64,000 bases of DNA from Posidonia oceanica (GCA_037176725.1 JAZBRS010000059.1:12325001-12389000), one strand, 5' to 3'. Positions 44,915 through 57,413 are shown, numbered from the stretch's first letter. Notes: generated from the letters alone by a model not told the origin. Program-made: numbers and translations.

Positions 44915-45060
44915 GCACCGTTTTGCATGCCCACTTTGCTTTCTTGCACCGTTTCACGTGTCGCTTTGTTTTCTCGCACCGTTTCGCATGCCGCTTTGTT
45001 TTCTTGCACCGTTTCACATGCCGCTTCTATTTCTCGCATCGTTTTGCATATCTTATGCCG
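44915..45060 (+). repeat. ~30-bp minisatellite in the P2 LTR
   Basis: About five units of GCTTTGTTTTCTYGCACCG followed by TTTCRCATGCC, directly upstream of the R/U5 block. Confidence 0.85.
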
Positions 45061-45121
45061 TTTTCTCTTGCATGTCGCCTGCATTGCTTGATTTTACCAC
45101 CGTTTTGCTTTTTCGCTTGCA

Positions 45122-45415
45122 TTTGCATATAGGGCAGTGATGCTTACTGCCTGGAGTTCTCACGAGCCAATTTTCGATCGGTTCGGAACACAGACAGCGT
45201 TGCTGAGCACTTAGACTGCACGTTTATTTTCCTGCATTGCGTCCCACCATTTAGAGCACACCTTTGAGCATTCATTTAGGCATTCATTGGCATTTAGGCA
45301 TTCAAACCTGCATTCTCCTGCATATGCGAGGGTAAGCCTAGAAAGATCGATTCTCAGGCGTGTCGGGAGTGCCTAACACCTCCCCCACACGTAATAGGAG
45401 TCCTTGCCCAGTCTT
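45122..45415 (+). other. Conserved R/U5-like LTR block (P2)
   Basis: GCATATAGGG, GATGCTTACTGC, GTGCCTAACACCTCCCCC and TAATAGGAGTCCTTGCCC are shared with LTR A, M2 and C. Confidence 0.75.
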
Positions 45416-45760
45416 TTGGCCTGCAATGACCATATTGCCCTTATCCTAGGCATGAGTCATCTCATTTGCATTCATTTGCATCTGTTTTCCTTTGCATTGC
45501 TTTGCATTGCATCTTTTGCTTGGTTTTACGTGTTAACTCACGCATTTCCCTCGGTTTTCCTTGTCTCCCGATAATAGACATGGTGGCGACTTTGAATTGT
45601 CTTGTCTTCTTCTTTTCTTGTCTTTTCTCCTCTGTTTTAAGTATTTTCGAGTTGAGCCCTCCTCCTCGGACATAGCTGCTTATAGTGAGCCTGATTCTGA
45701 TCAGTGCACGCGAGCTTCTGGCAGTGTGCATGGACGATCTGAACACTGGGATTACTACAG

Positions 45761-45778
45761 TGGCGACTCCACTGGGGA
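45761..45778 (+). promoter_or_regulatory. Primer-binding site, element P2
   Basis: TGGCGACTCCACTGGGGA lies one base after the LTR end. It resembles the PBS described for Ogre/Tat elements (attributed to tRNA-Arg). Confidence 0.87.
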
Positions 45779-47086
45779 TGCTAGACTCCGTCTTTTGTTT
45801 CTGGCTTTTCGCTCGCCGCTTTCGCAGTTCTGCTTGCCTTCGTTTGCCTCTTTACCTGTTTTGGTCGCTCTTCTATGCAAACTCCTAGCGAGTCGCCTCG
45901 TGGCTACTCTGCTCAGGTTTTGCACCGCCTTTGCCTTGGTTTGTGCTCTGTCTTGCTCTGCTTTGCCTCTGTTGCTTGTTTACTTACTTATTTCCTTGCT
46001 TCTGCTCATATTTGCTATACAGCTTACCTATCTTTACTTTCTTTATCTTGCTTACTCATTATTGTTTTATTTCCTGCACAATGCATGTCCACATACTTGT
46101 ATGACAACAATGCATGCTTTTTGGATGATGAATGCTTTCTTTTACACATTTGCTATGTCACTACACACGCACATGCCCTGTATATATGCCTTTTGACATG
46201 ATGAATGCTTTCTCTTCACTATCATGCTCACGAACACTCGCACATGCCATGCACCTGCCTTTTGCTGTGTTGTATGCTGTTTGTCTGCCATACTTGACTG
46301 ATCTTCTTCCCTTTTGCACTTGCCATGCCTAGGATAGTAGAGACTGTTTGCTCTCCCTATGGTTAACTAAAAGTGGCAAGTAAAAAGAACTTCTAGGAGC
46401 AACTAGAGACTCCAAACAATCCTGCACCCCCTTGGGTTAATAAAATGCGCAAGATAAAAATCTTTAAGCATTTGCATAAGCATCATATAGAGCAGGCATT
46501 CTTCTCATCTGAGTCCACCTACTAGTTTGCGAAGGATGGTCTCGACCTCTTGTTCCACCGCTTTTGGCGTGGGCCAAGTCAGTCGGTCTGTCCCCCCTTT
46601 GTCGAAGGGTCATGTCGGTGTAGTGGAGTGTACTTCCCACACTTTGGCAGGGTCAAGGCCACCAACGCACCACCCTGTTATTTTCTCAGCTCTGACTAGG
46701 AGTTTGACAAGGAGCCTACTTTTTCTAACCTGAGTCGATGACCCGTACACCTGGGGATACCCGAAGTAGATCACCTACTAGGACACACTAGATAGGTGAG
46801 GGGGGCATACTAGAAAGCATACATATCATTCATGCCATCTAACTTAACTCATTTGCATCTGTCTTTCAGTTTCTAATCCTTGTTTGTCTCTGCCTGTGTC
46901 AACAGTGATCGGTAAGCGAGTTCCCCTTGATAGAGCTTGAGTACCGTCTCTTTCTGACACCCCTGTTGTGACCTTGTTCGCAACCATTCCCCTTCTGAGC
47001 TATTCGTCTTTGCGACGATAGCTCCTATTAGGAATCACCGTTTGCATACCCATCGTAGCCCTATTCTCACACGCTCTAGGTCAGCA
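45779..47086 (+). other. Untranslated leader of P2
   Basis: AT-rich and pyrimidine-rich to about 46330, then the conserved leader block (46495-46800) with a CCCTT (46595-46599) / AAGGG (46605-46609) stem-loop followed by TCATGTCGGTG. The gag ATG is at 47087 in the same S-R-S-A-M context as element M. Confidence 0.75.
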
Positions 47087-50000
47087 ATGGCCCAGTACGT
47101 CAGTGAGCCTCTCTTTACTCCTGTCAGGGAGGGTGTTTCTACTCTGGCCCCTCTGGTTGCTCCTTCTGCTCCTTTTGTTCCCCCTCCGATGCCAGGGTTT
47201 CCTCCCCTAATGCCTCTAGGATCTCAGTATGTCCCGGGACACTGGCAAGCATCTCTTCCTCCGAATCTGGTCGCCAAGTCTATCTTGATGACCGTTACTC
47301 GCGTTTCGGAGACGCCATTGCCCCCTCCTTCCCAGGGATACGTCGCCTTTGACATCCCTCCTACCGCTGCTGCGACTTTTGCTATAGCACCTACTCCTCC
47401 CGGACAGTCTGTGTCTGTGCCATTTGCTTCTCAATCCTCGCCGGCACTACACTTCAGCGTTCCTGCTGATGGAATGCCTGAGGCTCAGTACCAGCACCTG
47501 ATGGAGCTTGCCTAGAGACTGCAGGGCATGGTTCTATCAGTTCGTCCCTCCTGTGCTCCTGTCGTTCCTGAGGTTCCTTTGAGGCCAGTTCCTGCATTTC
47601 ATGCATCTACCTCTACACCTCCGCCTCGACCATCATCTCAACTGCTCACGGTTCCGATGATGGGGGCCCGTTTACCTCCTCCTTCTGCACAACACTTGGC
47701 ACAGCATGCTCCTCTTCCCCCTGGTGGTCAGTCCTTTGGGCTGGCTGGAGCCCAGTACCCCACTGGCTCGCTGTCTTGCACCCCACCTGTACAGCAATAG
47801 GTGCTCCAGCATCCTACCCCTCCCACAGCACAGCATGTCATCTACCCTCCTCCCTTGCATCAGGCCCAGAACCCTGCATTCATCCCTGCATACACAGTTC
47901 CCCAGCACGGATACACCGGCCATCCCGTTGCTCCACCAGGCGACACTATGGTAGATCCAGAGGAGCACTTAAGTGCGACCCATTCGGCGTATGTGCTCAC
48001 TACCCCTGCCGATCCCTCTCTTATGGCAGCAAATCTAGACCCCATCAACAACCAGATGGACGTCTTGGAGAAGGCATGACGACTAGTGCAGGGTACTGAG
48101 CACCAGACCTACTAATTTTGGGACCTCTGCTGCTTTCCAGAGGCGGTACTCCCTCCGGAGTTCAAAATCCTGGACTTCGAGAAATACAATGGTAGGGGCT
48201 GCCCCGTAGCACACCTGAAGGCATATTGCGGTGATCTCGCTCAACTTCAGGCTAACGAGAGGTTGCTGATCCGCCTGTTCCAGAAAAGCTTGACCGGGTC
48301 GGCACTCAAGTGGTTCACATCGCTTGATATGTCAGCCATCAAGACTTGGAACGACCTCAGTCAGGTGTTCCTGGAACAGTACTCCTTCAACCTCGATCTA
48401 GTCCCAAAGTGGGCGGACTTGATCGCAATTAAGCAGAATTCCAACAAGCTGTTCGGGGATTACGTCGGCTGCTGGCACGCCTTTGCTTCACAGGTTTGAG
48501 ATAGACCCTCTGACGAGGAGTCTATTGAGATCGTTATTAAGGGGGCGCAGCCATCTCTTGGAGCTCTGCTTAGCATCCAACCAGTCACTACTTTTGCAGC
48601 ACTTATCCGAGCTGGAGCGCGTGTGGAGAGTTCTTTGCTGAGTGGCAACTTCCCGGCTCTCTAAGCAAGCTGCAATCAGCAATAATAGTGCCAACAGCAG
48701 TGCCTCCAACAACAACAGCGGCAACAGCAACAACCGTCCAAAGAAGAAGGACTCGTCGAAAACTGCTGTTGCATTCGTCGACTCTCTTGCTGTGCCTGTT
48801 CACTTGCCGTCTCGGCCTGCCCCAGCTCAGATGATGTATGCTCCTGCACCTAGGAATCCACCCACACCACAGATCACAACCACCGCTAGACCGGTCTACC
48901 CCACCGCACTGGTTCAGCAAGGCTCATACCAGAGGTAAAGAAGGCCACCCACTGAGAAGCGGAAGTTCGCCCCACTGGTGGAACCGCTCACGGTCATCTT
49001 ACCGAAGGTTGCATCGCTCCTAAAGTTCCCGGAGATTCGCCCGCCCCCAAATCCTCTACCGCATTGGTTTAAGGCGAACCTCTTCTGCAATTTCCATCGA
49101 AGCGTCGGGCATTCGACGGACAATTGCTACTCCCTGCGGAATGCAATTCAGGATCTAATCGAATCGAGAACGATTGTGATTGACATGCACGAGGCATCCA
49201 CTCAAGCACATACACATGCATCTTCACATTCAGTTGTTCCCCCTCATTCTGGCATCATCCACCAGCCTCTACCGGAGCACACTTATCCGGGAGGGGCAGG
49301 AACCTCAAGCATTCACTCTGTCTTTCCATCTGGGCCTACTACCTCTGTCGTAGACCCTTCTGATCTTATTTCTGATATCTGTGAGCCCTTCCCTATTAAT
49401 CTCTATCTCGCGGCAGTTGCCGGCTCCGAGTCGGGAGTTCACATGATCCGATCATGTGCCAGGCCGGAGCGCTCCATCGTGCCCCGTGCTGTGCTTCCTC
49501 AGGCCCAACCCCCTATACATCTCCTAGCTAGGGCCCAGCCTAGATCCCCTGTCCACCTGTTAGGGCGGCCTCAGCTAGAATCCCCTATACATCTTCTAGG
49601 TAGACCTCAGCCAGCCCCTGTCGTCCCACCCCAACAACCTTACCATTTAGGTAGACCTCAATACCCAGTAGGTCCCCCTGTAACCCCTCCTATGCTCGCA
49701 GCACGTGCTCCTGTCGTTATTGATTTAACCTTGGACACCCATTGTGTCCCTTATAGCTACGCCACAGAAATGTGTGCGGAAGTAACGCGATCGGGGAGGG
49801 TCTACAGACCCCCAGCACCGGCAGTTAGGCCAAATTATCCTGAACCTGCTATGCCCCCTCCCTCTAACCAACCCATAGCAGATCCGACCTCAAACCAACT
49901 TGTAGCAAGCCAAATCCCTGCCCAACCTATAGTGGCCCAATCTCTTGCCACTACACCTTTAGAGCTTGCCAAAACTACCCCTCCTACTGCCAAGAAAAAC
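47087..50000 (+). pseudogene. gag of element P2
   Basis: Starts MAQYVSEPLFTPV. The N-terminal ~350 codons are Pro-rich. The core domain is at about 48130-48660 (LPPEFKILDFEKYNGRG, LKAYCGDLAQLQ, LTGSALKWFTSLD, LEQYSFNLDL). An Asn/Ser-rich stretch follows, then a Tat-type knuckle C-X2-H-X4-H-X4-C at about 49086-49127 and a long Pro-rich tail with repeated H-L-L-G/A-R-P/A-Q peptides (49510-49630). Breaks: TAG 47513 (CAG in the gag fragment at 1926-2685), TAG 47798, TGA 48077, TAA 48113 (CAA in P1), TGA 48497, a frameshift near 48655 and TAA 48936. The gag-protease border is not sharp. Confidence 0.88.
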
Positions 50001-50179
50001 CAACCCAAAGTTGACATGACCTCCCAACTTAAGAAGGTCAAAGCTGACATTTCCATTTGGGACCTAATCCACACCTCTGCCGAACACCACGAAGCTTTTC
50101 TTTGCATGTTCCAAGCCGCCCGTGTGTCCCAATCTATCGAGCCTTCGGCCTTGGAAAGCATGGTAGGGATGATTGCGGA

Positions 50180-50564
50180 GCCCCAGGTCATCTCTTTTAC
50201 GAGTGATGAGCTGCCTTCGGTGGGAATTAATCACAATCAACCCCTGTTCGTCATGGTTCAGTTCAAAAACTTTCGCATTCCCCTAATGCTGGTCGATAAC
50301 GGGTCAGGCCTTAACGTCGGCCCCTAGCGTACTACAACTAAGTTCAGATTCAAAGCCGAGGACATCACACCAGCCGTGAAGGGAATGACAGCTTTTGACA
50401 ACACCCACCATGATGCTCTGGGGATCCTGATTATTCCTCTTGCCATTGGCTCGGTCGTTTTCTATGTAGAATTCTATGTCGTCGACTTGAAGCCAAACTT
50501 CAATTTCCTGCTTGGGTGCCCTTGGCTCCACAAGCATTAGGTCCTTCCCTCAACCCTCCATCGA
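50180..50564 (+). pseudogene. Retropepsin-type protease of P2
   Basis: An aspartic protease that would cleave the polyprotein. The frame has PLFVMVQFKNFRIPLMLVDNG, with the active-site segment V-D-N-G-S at about 50292-50306 (Tat proteases use D-N-G in place of D-T/S-G), and later FLLGCPWLHKH, the flap-distal ILG-R-W-type motif. TAG stops at 50325 and 50535 split it. It is fused in frame with gag upstream and with pol downstream. Confidence 0.82.
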
Positions 50565-52682
50565 ATGATAAAGTACCGTCACGGCGATAATGTCATTGTC
50601 GTCATGGCGGAGAACTTTGAGAAGGAGCAGATCAAGGCAGTCTCCCCTGTCTCTTCACAAACTATCCCGTTTGACCCCGAGACTTCCAAAGCCTTGTATC
50701 GCGTTAATCGGTACAAGCCGGTTAACTTCATTCCTGATCTTGAACGCGCCAACTCCTTGGCCGTTCACAACAACCCCTTTCGAATGGTCGAGAATGTATG
50801 TCACAGGTGGGGTTACATAAAGGGTACACTGCTCTGGCATCACGGCCATGGGATCGTAGAGCCGATCGTAGCGGTGGAGCGGAGGAAATCTGAAGGCCTC
50901 GGTTATGAGCCCAATCCCAATGAAGATCATTGCTTTCAAATGAAGGATCAGGAACCAACCATCCCTAGAGACCTCACTAACTTCACCAGTGCAGGAGTTC
51001 TTGGATCAATAGATGATCAAGTCATGGTGCCAACAGAAGACTGGGTTTGCATTGAGGACTACTACTCGGATGAGGAGCAGTCTGGCACAGTAGAGGCAAT
51101 CCCAACTGGTAGCAAGGCTTTGATCAGCACGGAGGTGCCATGGTTAGTTTGTTTGGCTCTTCCTTCAGCAGATATAGCAGACAATTCAGCAGGCTCTGTG
51201 GCAGAACTGACAAGCTCTTACATTTCTGTAGCCACATCTGCATTACAAGCACAGGCAGCAGCAGCAGCTCAAAAGTTAGAGACACTCCTTCTGGCACAAT
51301 CAGGCAGGCTACCTGCGGTCGCAGTCGCATTAGTACCGCTGTCACTCTCTCTAGAGGGACAGCCAGTCAATTCAGTCAGCAGCGCGACTCGGCCCACTTC
51401 AGCAGCCGCATCACCGAGAATGCAGTCGGCGCAGTCTGCTTCACATCCTCCTGCCGCAAAACAACAACTCTCATGGCAGGCCCCTATGGCATCAGAGGCC
51501 GCACTCTCACAGTCACAACCAGATAAAGAGGACCAATTGAGCACCATAGTCTCCCAGCCCTTGAGCCCTCAGAAGAGCACCTCTGCCTGCCCTCTAACTA
51601 CAACAGTGACCCTGGCAGTGTATCCATCTGTAGCCCCGCTGACCAGTCTGTTTGGATCTCCGATGCTGAAGCTACCGCTATCAGGCACGCCCGTGAGCCA
51701 GACCATGCAAATACCAAGGGCAGCGATCCATCTTGTAGCCGGGCCAGAGCCGCAGGCCCCTGGCGCCTACTACGTCGACTCACCCTCGGATGAGGAGGAA
51801 GGAGTGGCGATAGAAGCCCAGGTCAATTCATGGATGTCTGACTTAGAGTTACTTTACCAAGAACAGCTCAAGTCGATAGTAGAAGACCTGGCAAAGCACC
51901 AAGCCGCAGAAAGGAAAGGGAAAGCCGTGGCTATGGACCCTCCTCTGCGAGAAGACCATGCCTCTATCATGGTCCTAGAAGAAGACTCAGCAGTACCAGA
52001 CTCCCCTAGACCAGATGAGCTCATCACTCAGCAACCAGAAGGCGGGTCTAGGTGGTTTGTGCAGCATATGCCTCACTTAGGCAGTGTGGCAAGCGATAGT
52101 GCCCAGATCAGCTGCCAGTCTGGCATACCCTCCATGAGCACACTAGAAGACTTAGAGGAGGAAGCAGTAGTAGTCCAAGCAGCAGCAGTAGCAAAGCAGA
52201 AAGCAGAATCAGCAATAGAATCATCAGCAGCCTCAGTAGCAGGGCCATCAGCAGTATCAGTGACAGAATCAGCATGGCCCTCAGCAAAATCAGCAAGGCC
52301 CTCAGTAGAATCAGCAGAGCACTCAGCAGAATCAGTCAGGCCAGAGCAGACAGAAGAAGTTGCCAGGACGGAGGTCGCGCACCAAGGCTACAAGAATACT
52401 CGAGTAAGCATGACCATCCTGAAGCGTCACCAGGGCCAAGCAACGGAACACATACACTCTTTCGACATCACAAATCCTTCTTTTGAGAAAGAGATCCTCT
52501 TGGAACTTATTGCCTATAGAGAGGAGGATGATACGAGCAAGGTCGAGACTAACGAAACATTGCCCGAGTTCCAGCCCTACGACGACGACCCAGAAGGCCC
52601 CAACCTCCACGTTGAAGAAGAAACAGAGGTTGTCAACATCGGCACAACTGAAGAAGTCAGAGAAGTCCGCATCAGTGCCTAG
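50565..52682 (+). CDS. Pol linker of P2 with degenerate G-patch and Ser/Ala-rich spacer
   Basis: The longest open frame in the window (705 codons), part of the polyprotein between protease and RT. At about 50800-50910 a WGYIKG..GHGIVEP and KSEGLGYEP pattern corresponds to the G-patch of the pol fragment at 2941-3075, but several Gly residues are lost. The centre is low complexity (Ala, Ser, Pro, Gln), with a repeat of S-A-x-S-A units at 52190-52350. Acidic residues cluster in the last 80 codons before RT. It ends at a TAG (52680-52682), after which the same frame continues as RT. It has no start of its own. Confidence 0.7.
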   Translation: MIKYRHGDNVIVVMAENFEKEQIKAVSPVSSQTIPFDPETSKALYRVNRYKPVNFIPDLERANSLAVHNNPFRMVENVCHRWGYIKGTLLWHHGHGIVEPIVAVERRKSEGLGYEPNPNEDHCFQMKDQEPTIPRDLTNFTSAGVLGSIDDQVMVPTEDWVCIEDYYSDEEQSGTVEAIPTGSKALISTEVPWLVCLALPSADIADNSAGSVAELTSSYISVATSALQAQAAAAAQKLETLLLAQSGRLPAVAVALVPLSLSLEGQPVNSVSSATRPTSAAASPRMQSAQSASHPPAAKQQLSWQAPMASEAALSQSQPDKEDQLSTIVSQPLSPQKSTSACPLTTTVTLAVYPSVAPLTSLFGSPMLKLPLSGTPVSQTMQIPRAAIHLVAGPEPQAPGAYYVDSPSDEEEGVAIEAQVNSWMSDLELLYQEQLKSIVEDLAKHQAAERKGKAVAMDPPLREDHASIMVLEEDSAVPDSPRPDELITQQPEGGSRWFVQHMPHLGSVASDSAQISCQSGIPSMSTLEDLEEEAVVVQAAAVAKQKAESAIESSAASVAGPSAVSVTESAWPSAKSARPSVESAEHSAESVRPEQTEEVARTEVAHQGYKNTRVSMTILKRHQGQATEHIHSFDITNPSFEKEILLELIAYREEDDTSKVETNETLPEFQPYDDDPEGPNLHVEEETEVVNIGTTEEVREVRISA

Positions 52683-54110
52683 CTGTCCCCCCAGGCTCGA
52701 GCAGAATTCATCGCATTCCTAAAGGAATATGCGGATGTCTTCGCCTGGAGTTACAAAGATATGGTTGGCCTTGACATAGAGATAGTGATGCACAATCTAT
52801 CCCTGGATCCAGATGCCAAGCCAGTAAAGCAGAAGCTGAGAAGATGGCGACCGCAGTGGCTGCTTATGATCAAAGAAGAGATCATGAAACAGCACAGAGT
52901 CAATTTCCTCAAGGTTGTCCTTTACCCTGAATGGCTGGCAAACATTGTACCTATGCCCAAGAAAGACGGCCACGTCTGGATCTGCATCGACTATAAGGAC
53001 CTGAACAAGGCGAGTCCCAATGACGACTTCCCATTGCCTCACATTGACGTCCTAGTCGACAACACAGCGGGCCACAAGATGCTCTCCTTCATGGACGGCT
53101 TTTCTGGATATAATCAGATCAAAATGGCAGAAGAAGACATGGAAAAGACTTCGTTCATCACCCCTTGGGGAGTCTTCTGCTACCAAGTCATGCCGTTCGG
53201 GCTGAAGAATGCTGGCACAACCTATCAGAGGGCCATGACTGCACTGTTTCACGACCTCATGTACCAAGAAGTGGAGGTCTATGTAGACGACATGATTGCT
53301 AAAACAAAAGAGCCTGAAGATCATCTTGCCTATCTGAAGAAGCTCTTGCCTCGTCTACAAAAATACAAGCTGCGCCTGAACCCCAACAAGTGTGTATTCG
53401 GGGTGTCATCTGGTAAACTGCTGGGCTACATTGTTAGCCAAAGGGGGATTGAAGTAGACCCAATGAAGGCCAAAGCCATCATGGATATGCCACCCCCTTG
53501 GACTGAAAAGGAGGTCAGAGGTCTGCTTGGGCGTTTACAATACATCAGTCGCTTCATTGCACAGCTTACGCCCATCTGTGAACCCATATTCAAGCTCCTG
53601 AAGAAGAATGCACAGATTCATTGGAGCGAGGAATGTCAGGCTGCATTTGCCAAGATCAAGCAGCTGCTGATTAAGCCTCCTGTCTTGGTTCCCCCCACTC
53701 CAGGGAGACCCTTACTTCTCTACCTTTCTACCATGCAGCATTCCATGGGCGCCGTCTTGGGCCAACATTACAAATCTGGTAGAAACGAGCGCGCCATTTA
53801 CTACCTGAGCAAGAAGTTCAATGAATGCGAAGCCAGGTATAATACAATAGAGAAGACGTGCTTGTCCCTTGTCTGGGTTGCATAGAAATTAAGGCACTAC
53901 ATGATGGCATACCCAGTTCAGCTCTTATGCCGACATGATCCTATCAAGTTCCTCTTTCAAAAACTGGCCATGGTAGGCAGATGTGTTAAGTGGCAGGTGC
54001 TACTGTCTCAGTACGACATCACCTTTGTCACTCAAAAGTCTATGAAGGGCCAAGCTATGGCAGACCATCTTGCTGATTTCCCACTACCTGAATATCAGCC
54101 ACTCCAGACG
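52683..54110 (+). pseudogene. Reverse transcriptase and first RNase H of P2
   Basis: RT landmarks in order: FLKEYADVFAWSYKDM (52720), AKPVKQKLRRWRP (52820), DFPLPHIDVLVDNTAGH (53030), FMDGFSGYNQIKM (53094), PFGLKNAGTTYQRAM (53205), catalytic YVDD (53280-53291), and LGYIVSQRGIEVDP (53430). The first RNase H-like region follows (LLLYLSTMQHSMGAVLGQ, AIYYLSKKF, YNTIEKTCLSLVW, 53720-53880) and ends near 54100. It is open except for TAG at 53883, where the homologous fragment has CAA. Length and order match Tat pol. It would synthesise element cDNA; the stop makes this copy defective. Confidence 0.93.
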
Positions 54111-54590
54111 TAGTTTCCAGATGAAGACATTCTGTTTGCAATGGAGGACTTTGAAGACAAAGATCCTGAAGATCAGGAGCAATGGCAGTTATACTTCGAT
54201 GGTGCTGTGAACAAGAAAGGCCGAGGTGTAGGCGTAGTGCTGACAACGCCTCAAGGATAGATGATTCCCTTCTCCAGGAAGCTGACCTTCAAATGCACCA
54301 ACAATGAAGCAGAGTACGAGGCATGCATCCTAGGACTGAATGTCGCCTTCGAGCATGAGGTGCAGAAGCTGCTGGTGCATGGCGATGCTATGCTGGTGAT
54401 CTCTCAAGTCAATGGCGAGTGGAAGACGAAAGATCCGAAGCTATTGCCATATCATGAACACCTGCTGAAGCTGATAGAACAATTTGCAAGCATCCGCTTC
54501 ACATACATGAACCGAGCAAGGAACGCATATGTAGATGCGTTAGCAACCTTGGCGTCCTGGCTCAGCATACTTGAAGACAGCACAATGGAT
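54111..54590 (+). pseudogene. Second RNase H (archaeal-type, aRNH) of P2
   Basis: A second RNase H domain marks the Tat lineage. Catalytic residues are visible as D in LYFDGAV (about 54190), E in NNEAEYEA (54300), D in VHGDAMLVISQVNGEW (54378) and D in YVDALATLAS (about 54535). TAG stops lie at 54111 and 54258. The first RNase H upstream probably serves as a structural connection domain; that role is known for related elements and inferred here. Confidence 0.9.
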
Positions 54591-55909
54591 GTATCTGTTA
54601 CTCGCATTGAGCAGCCTGCACACTGTATGAGTATTGAAGAGGCAGATTCAACAACAGAGGAGCATCCTTGGTACAAAGATATAAAAGCTTTCCTGGAGTC
54701 TAGCAGCTTTCCACCCGGTACCTCAGCAGTGGACAAGAGAACTCTGATGCGTCTGGCGTCAAAGTATGTATTAGGGGCGGGACAGTTGTACAAGAGATCA
54801 TACAATCAAATGCTCCTGCGCTGCTTGAATAAATCAGAGGCTGATGCGTTGATGCTTCAAGTGCATGCGGGGACCTGCGGCCCGCACATGAATGGCGTCC
54901 TCCTGGCCAAGAAAATAATGCTGCAAGGATACTACTGGCTAACTCTGGAGGCAAACTGCTGCCGATTTGTGCGCAGATGCCATAACTGCCAGTGCATGGC
55001 AACTTTATTCGGGTGCCCCCTCAAGAACTGCACAGCATGTTGTCGCCATGGCCCTTCTCCACCTGGGGGATTGATGTCATTGGCGCCATCCACCCTCCAG
55101 CTTCTAATGGTCATCGTTACATTCTGGTAGCGATTGATTACTTCACTAAGTGGGTGGAAGCGACCTCCTACAAATCGGTGACTGCCGTGGCTACAGAAAA
55201 GTTCATCAGAAACAATATCATAGCCCAATACAGGGTCCCACATGCAATTATATCTGACAATGGCACAAATTTCATTGCTAAAAGGATCGAAGACTATCTG
55301 TAGAGCTTCAGTATCAAACATCACAAATCCTCGCCTTACCGGCCACAGATGAACGGTGCAGTGGAGTCCGCCAACAAAAATCTGGTCAAAATCCTGAAGA
55401 AGATGGCAGAAACTCATAAGGACTGGCACGACAAGCTTCCTTACGCGCTCTGGGCGTATAGGACATCTATCCGCACTTCAACAGGTGCTACCCCATACTC
55501 TCTGGTGTATGGTATGGAGGCGGTGCTGCCCATCGAGGTAGAGATCCCCTCATTGTGGATCCTACGTGAAGCTGAGTTGGATGAAGCAGAATGGGTCGAA
55601 GACCGCTGCGTCCAACTGAATCTGATTGATGAGCACAGGCTGCAAGCTATGCATAATGCTCACTGCTACCAAAAGAGGATGGCCAAGTCATACTTGAAGA
55701 AAGTTCAGCCAAGAGGATTCCAGACAGGGGACCTTGTTCTGCACGCCATTCATCTGCCAGATGGTCGAGGGAAATTCCAACCTAACTGGTGCGGCCCTTT
55801 TGTGGTCAAACATGTCTTTTCGGGCGACGCTGTAACTCTTGAGGATATGGATCAGGTCGAGCAGTCTGAGCCCGTCAACCTCTGCTACCTCAAGAAGTAC
55901 TATCAGTAG
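54591..55909 (+). pseudogene. Integrase of P2
   Basis: The N-terminal zinc-binding domain has a H-A-G-T-C-G-P-H segment (54861) and C-H-N-C (about 54979). The catalytic D-D-E is seen in GIDVIGA (55066), ISDNGTNF (55250) and NGAVESANK (55352). The C-terminal part includes PYSLVYGMEAVLPIEVEIPS (55490) and ends LCYLKKYYQ at 55909. A frameshift near 54990 joins frame 0 to frame 2, and a TAG stands at 55301. It would insert element cDNA into the genome; no chromodomain is visible after it, as expected for Tat. Confidence 0.92.
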
Positions 55910-57413
55910 TCGAAGGCGGCCCCGTTGCAAATACTCTTCTCCCACTTATACACTTACATTCTCACTTCTTACATTCTCATCTTACCTACATCTTCTATCT
56001 TGTTTCTTACTTTTGTTCTTGAACATCCACTTATGCTTCCTCTATCCTCCTCTTGCATCATCTCTCTTTTCAAATCATCATCGTCATCCTCTCAAAACAT
56101 GCATCATCTTTTTTCCATATCATCATCGTCATCCTCTCAAATCATGCATTGCATCTTCTGCCCGGTGATGAAAACCAGAAGTACTTGCCTGCTCTGGAAG
56201 GAGTCCACCCTACCTCACCTGGCATTACTTGGATGCCTTAGCTAGTGAGGGAGCCACCATCAATCAGGATTGGCGAACTGTCTAAACTTGTAAGGACATA
56301 CACCTCCGAGGGAGAAAAAATGCTAGGATGTGAGTTTGAAAAAGTGAGAATAGACATCTAGGCTTGGCCATGTCCAAGGAACAGAAGACGAAGACAGAAG
56401 CCGACCCTAGAGATAGGGTTGTGCAGTCTAACCTTGCTCCTTCTACCCATCACATAGCAGACCCAAAGCCCACATCCATTACAACCCAAACACCCTTCTT
56501 TTTTACCTCCAAAATGGGGATAGCAAAAGCCTGTGAGAAAAAGGAAAAAGAGAAATCAAGCAAGCAAAAAAAAAAAAAAACAACAAAAAAGAGAAGAGAA
56601 AACGCAAGCAAAAAAAAAAGAAAGAGAAAAGAAAAGGGTTAGACAAGGATCAACCCGAAAATATAGGCAATATCATCTCCCCGCACTTTACAAGAGACCC
56701 AAGGGTGTAAGCCAAAAAAGGTCCACCATCTCCCTCCAAAAACAAACGCTTACCATCTCCTAGCTAGGGGCAGAGAAAGACTGCATACCCATGAGGGAGA
56801 AATCAAAAAAAGAGAGCAGAAAGAATAGGTGTAGGTCCTGAGAGTTCGGCAAGTAGCCTGTCCTCACCACACCACCACCTCTGTATTGCCAACACCCGTT
56901 CTAGAGTGCCACCAGCAAGCTAAGAGTCCAAGTAGGGCCCAGTGAGTCAGGGACCACTCACATCCTCTGCAGCAGGCACCAAAAGCACTCCGTATGCTGA
57001 GGGCACCAAAGCATACTAATCATCTCTTAAGTATGTCAACCTGCATCACGCATACATGCATCTCCAATCATCCTTTCCTTCTTATCAATCGTTCCACTCT
57101 GCAACTTGCCCTGACTCTGAGACAGTACTTCTTGCCAACCACATGTTGATGCTGCTCGGGCTGCGTTGGTCCAGATCTCTTGCCAGTCCTTGCCCCCATG
57201 TCTACAAGACTACTACAGATCCCCTTTGCTTATGTCTGCATAGCTGCTATATTCTGATATTAACCGCTGGATACATATTGAACTGCTTTATCAGTCCCAG
57301 ATTCTACTTTCTGTTAAAGATTATATGCCTGTGCGATCTGACTGTCTATAACAATGATAACAGGTACTTTCAAGCTCTGCAGCATCTGCCTGCTTCACCC
57401 TGCGGCCTGCGCC
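55910..57413 (+). other. Spacer between integrase and the extra ORF of P2
   Basis: Non-coding. Pyrimidine-rich 55910-56160 with two copies of ATCATCATCGTCATCCTCTC (about 56065 and 56123), A-rich 56500-56640, then mixed sequence with no recognisable domain. The weak ORFs here are compositional. Confidence 0.6.

Larger units (their letters stand above)
40311..45759 (+). mobile_element. 5' LTR of element P2 (family B, 5.45 kb)
   Basis: Starts TGTTGACACCCC at 40311 and ends GGATTACTACA at 45759, before the PBS. It inserted in the 3' region of P1 (preceding bases CCTTG). Regions: AT-rich U3 40311-40800, T/C-rich 40700-41000, A-rich 41000-41780, pyrimidine-rich 41790-42060, C-rich 42060-42720, GC-rich 42770-43130, 87-bp repeats 43590-43830, transcribed-like block 44200-44760, minisatellite 44915-45060, R/U5 block 45122-45415. 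Relative to the second copy (61430-64000) it lacks ~330 bp at about 42045. ORFs are compositional and no domain is seen. Confidence 0.92.

Noticed and set aside
47513..48499. Programmed amber readthrough within gag of P2
   Set aside because: Stops are many, of all three types, and at positions where other copies encode amino acids; decay explains them better.
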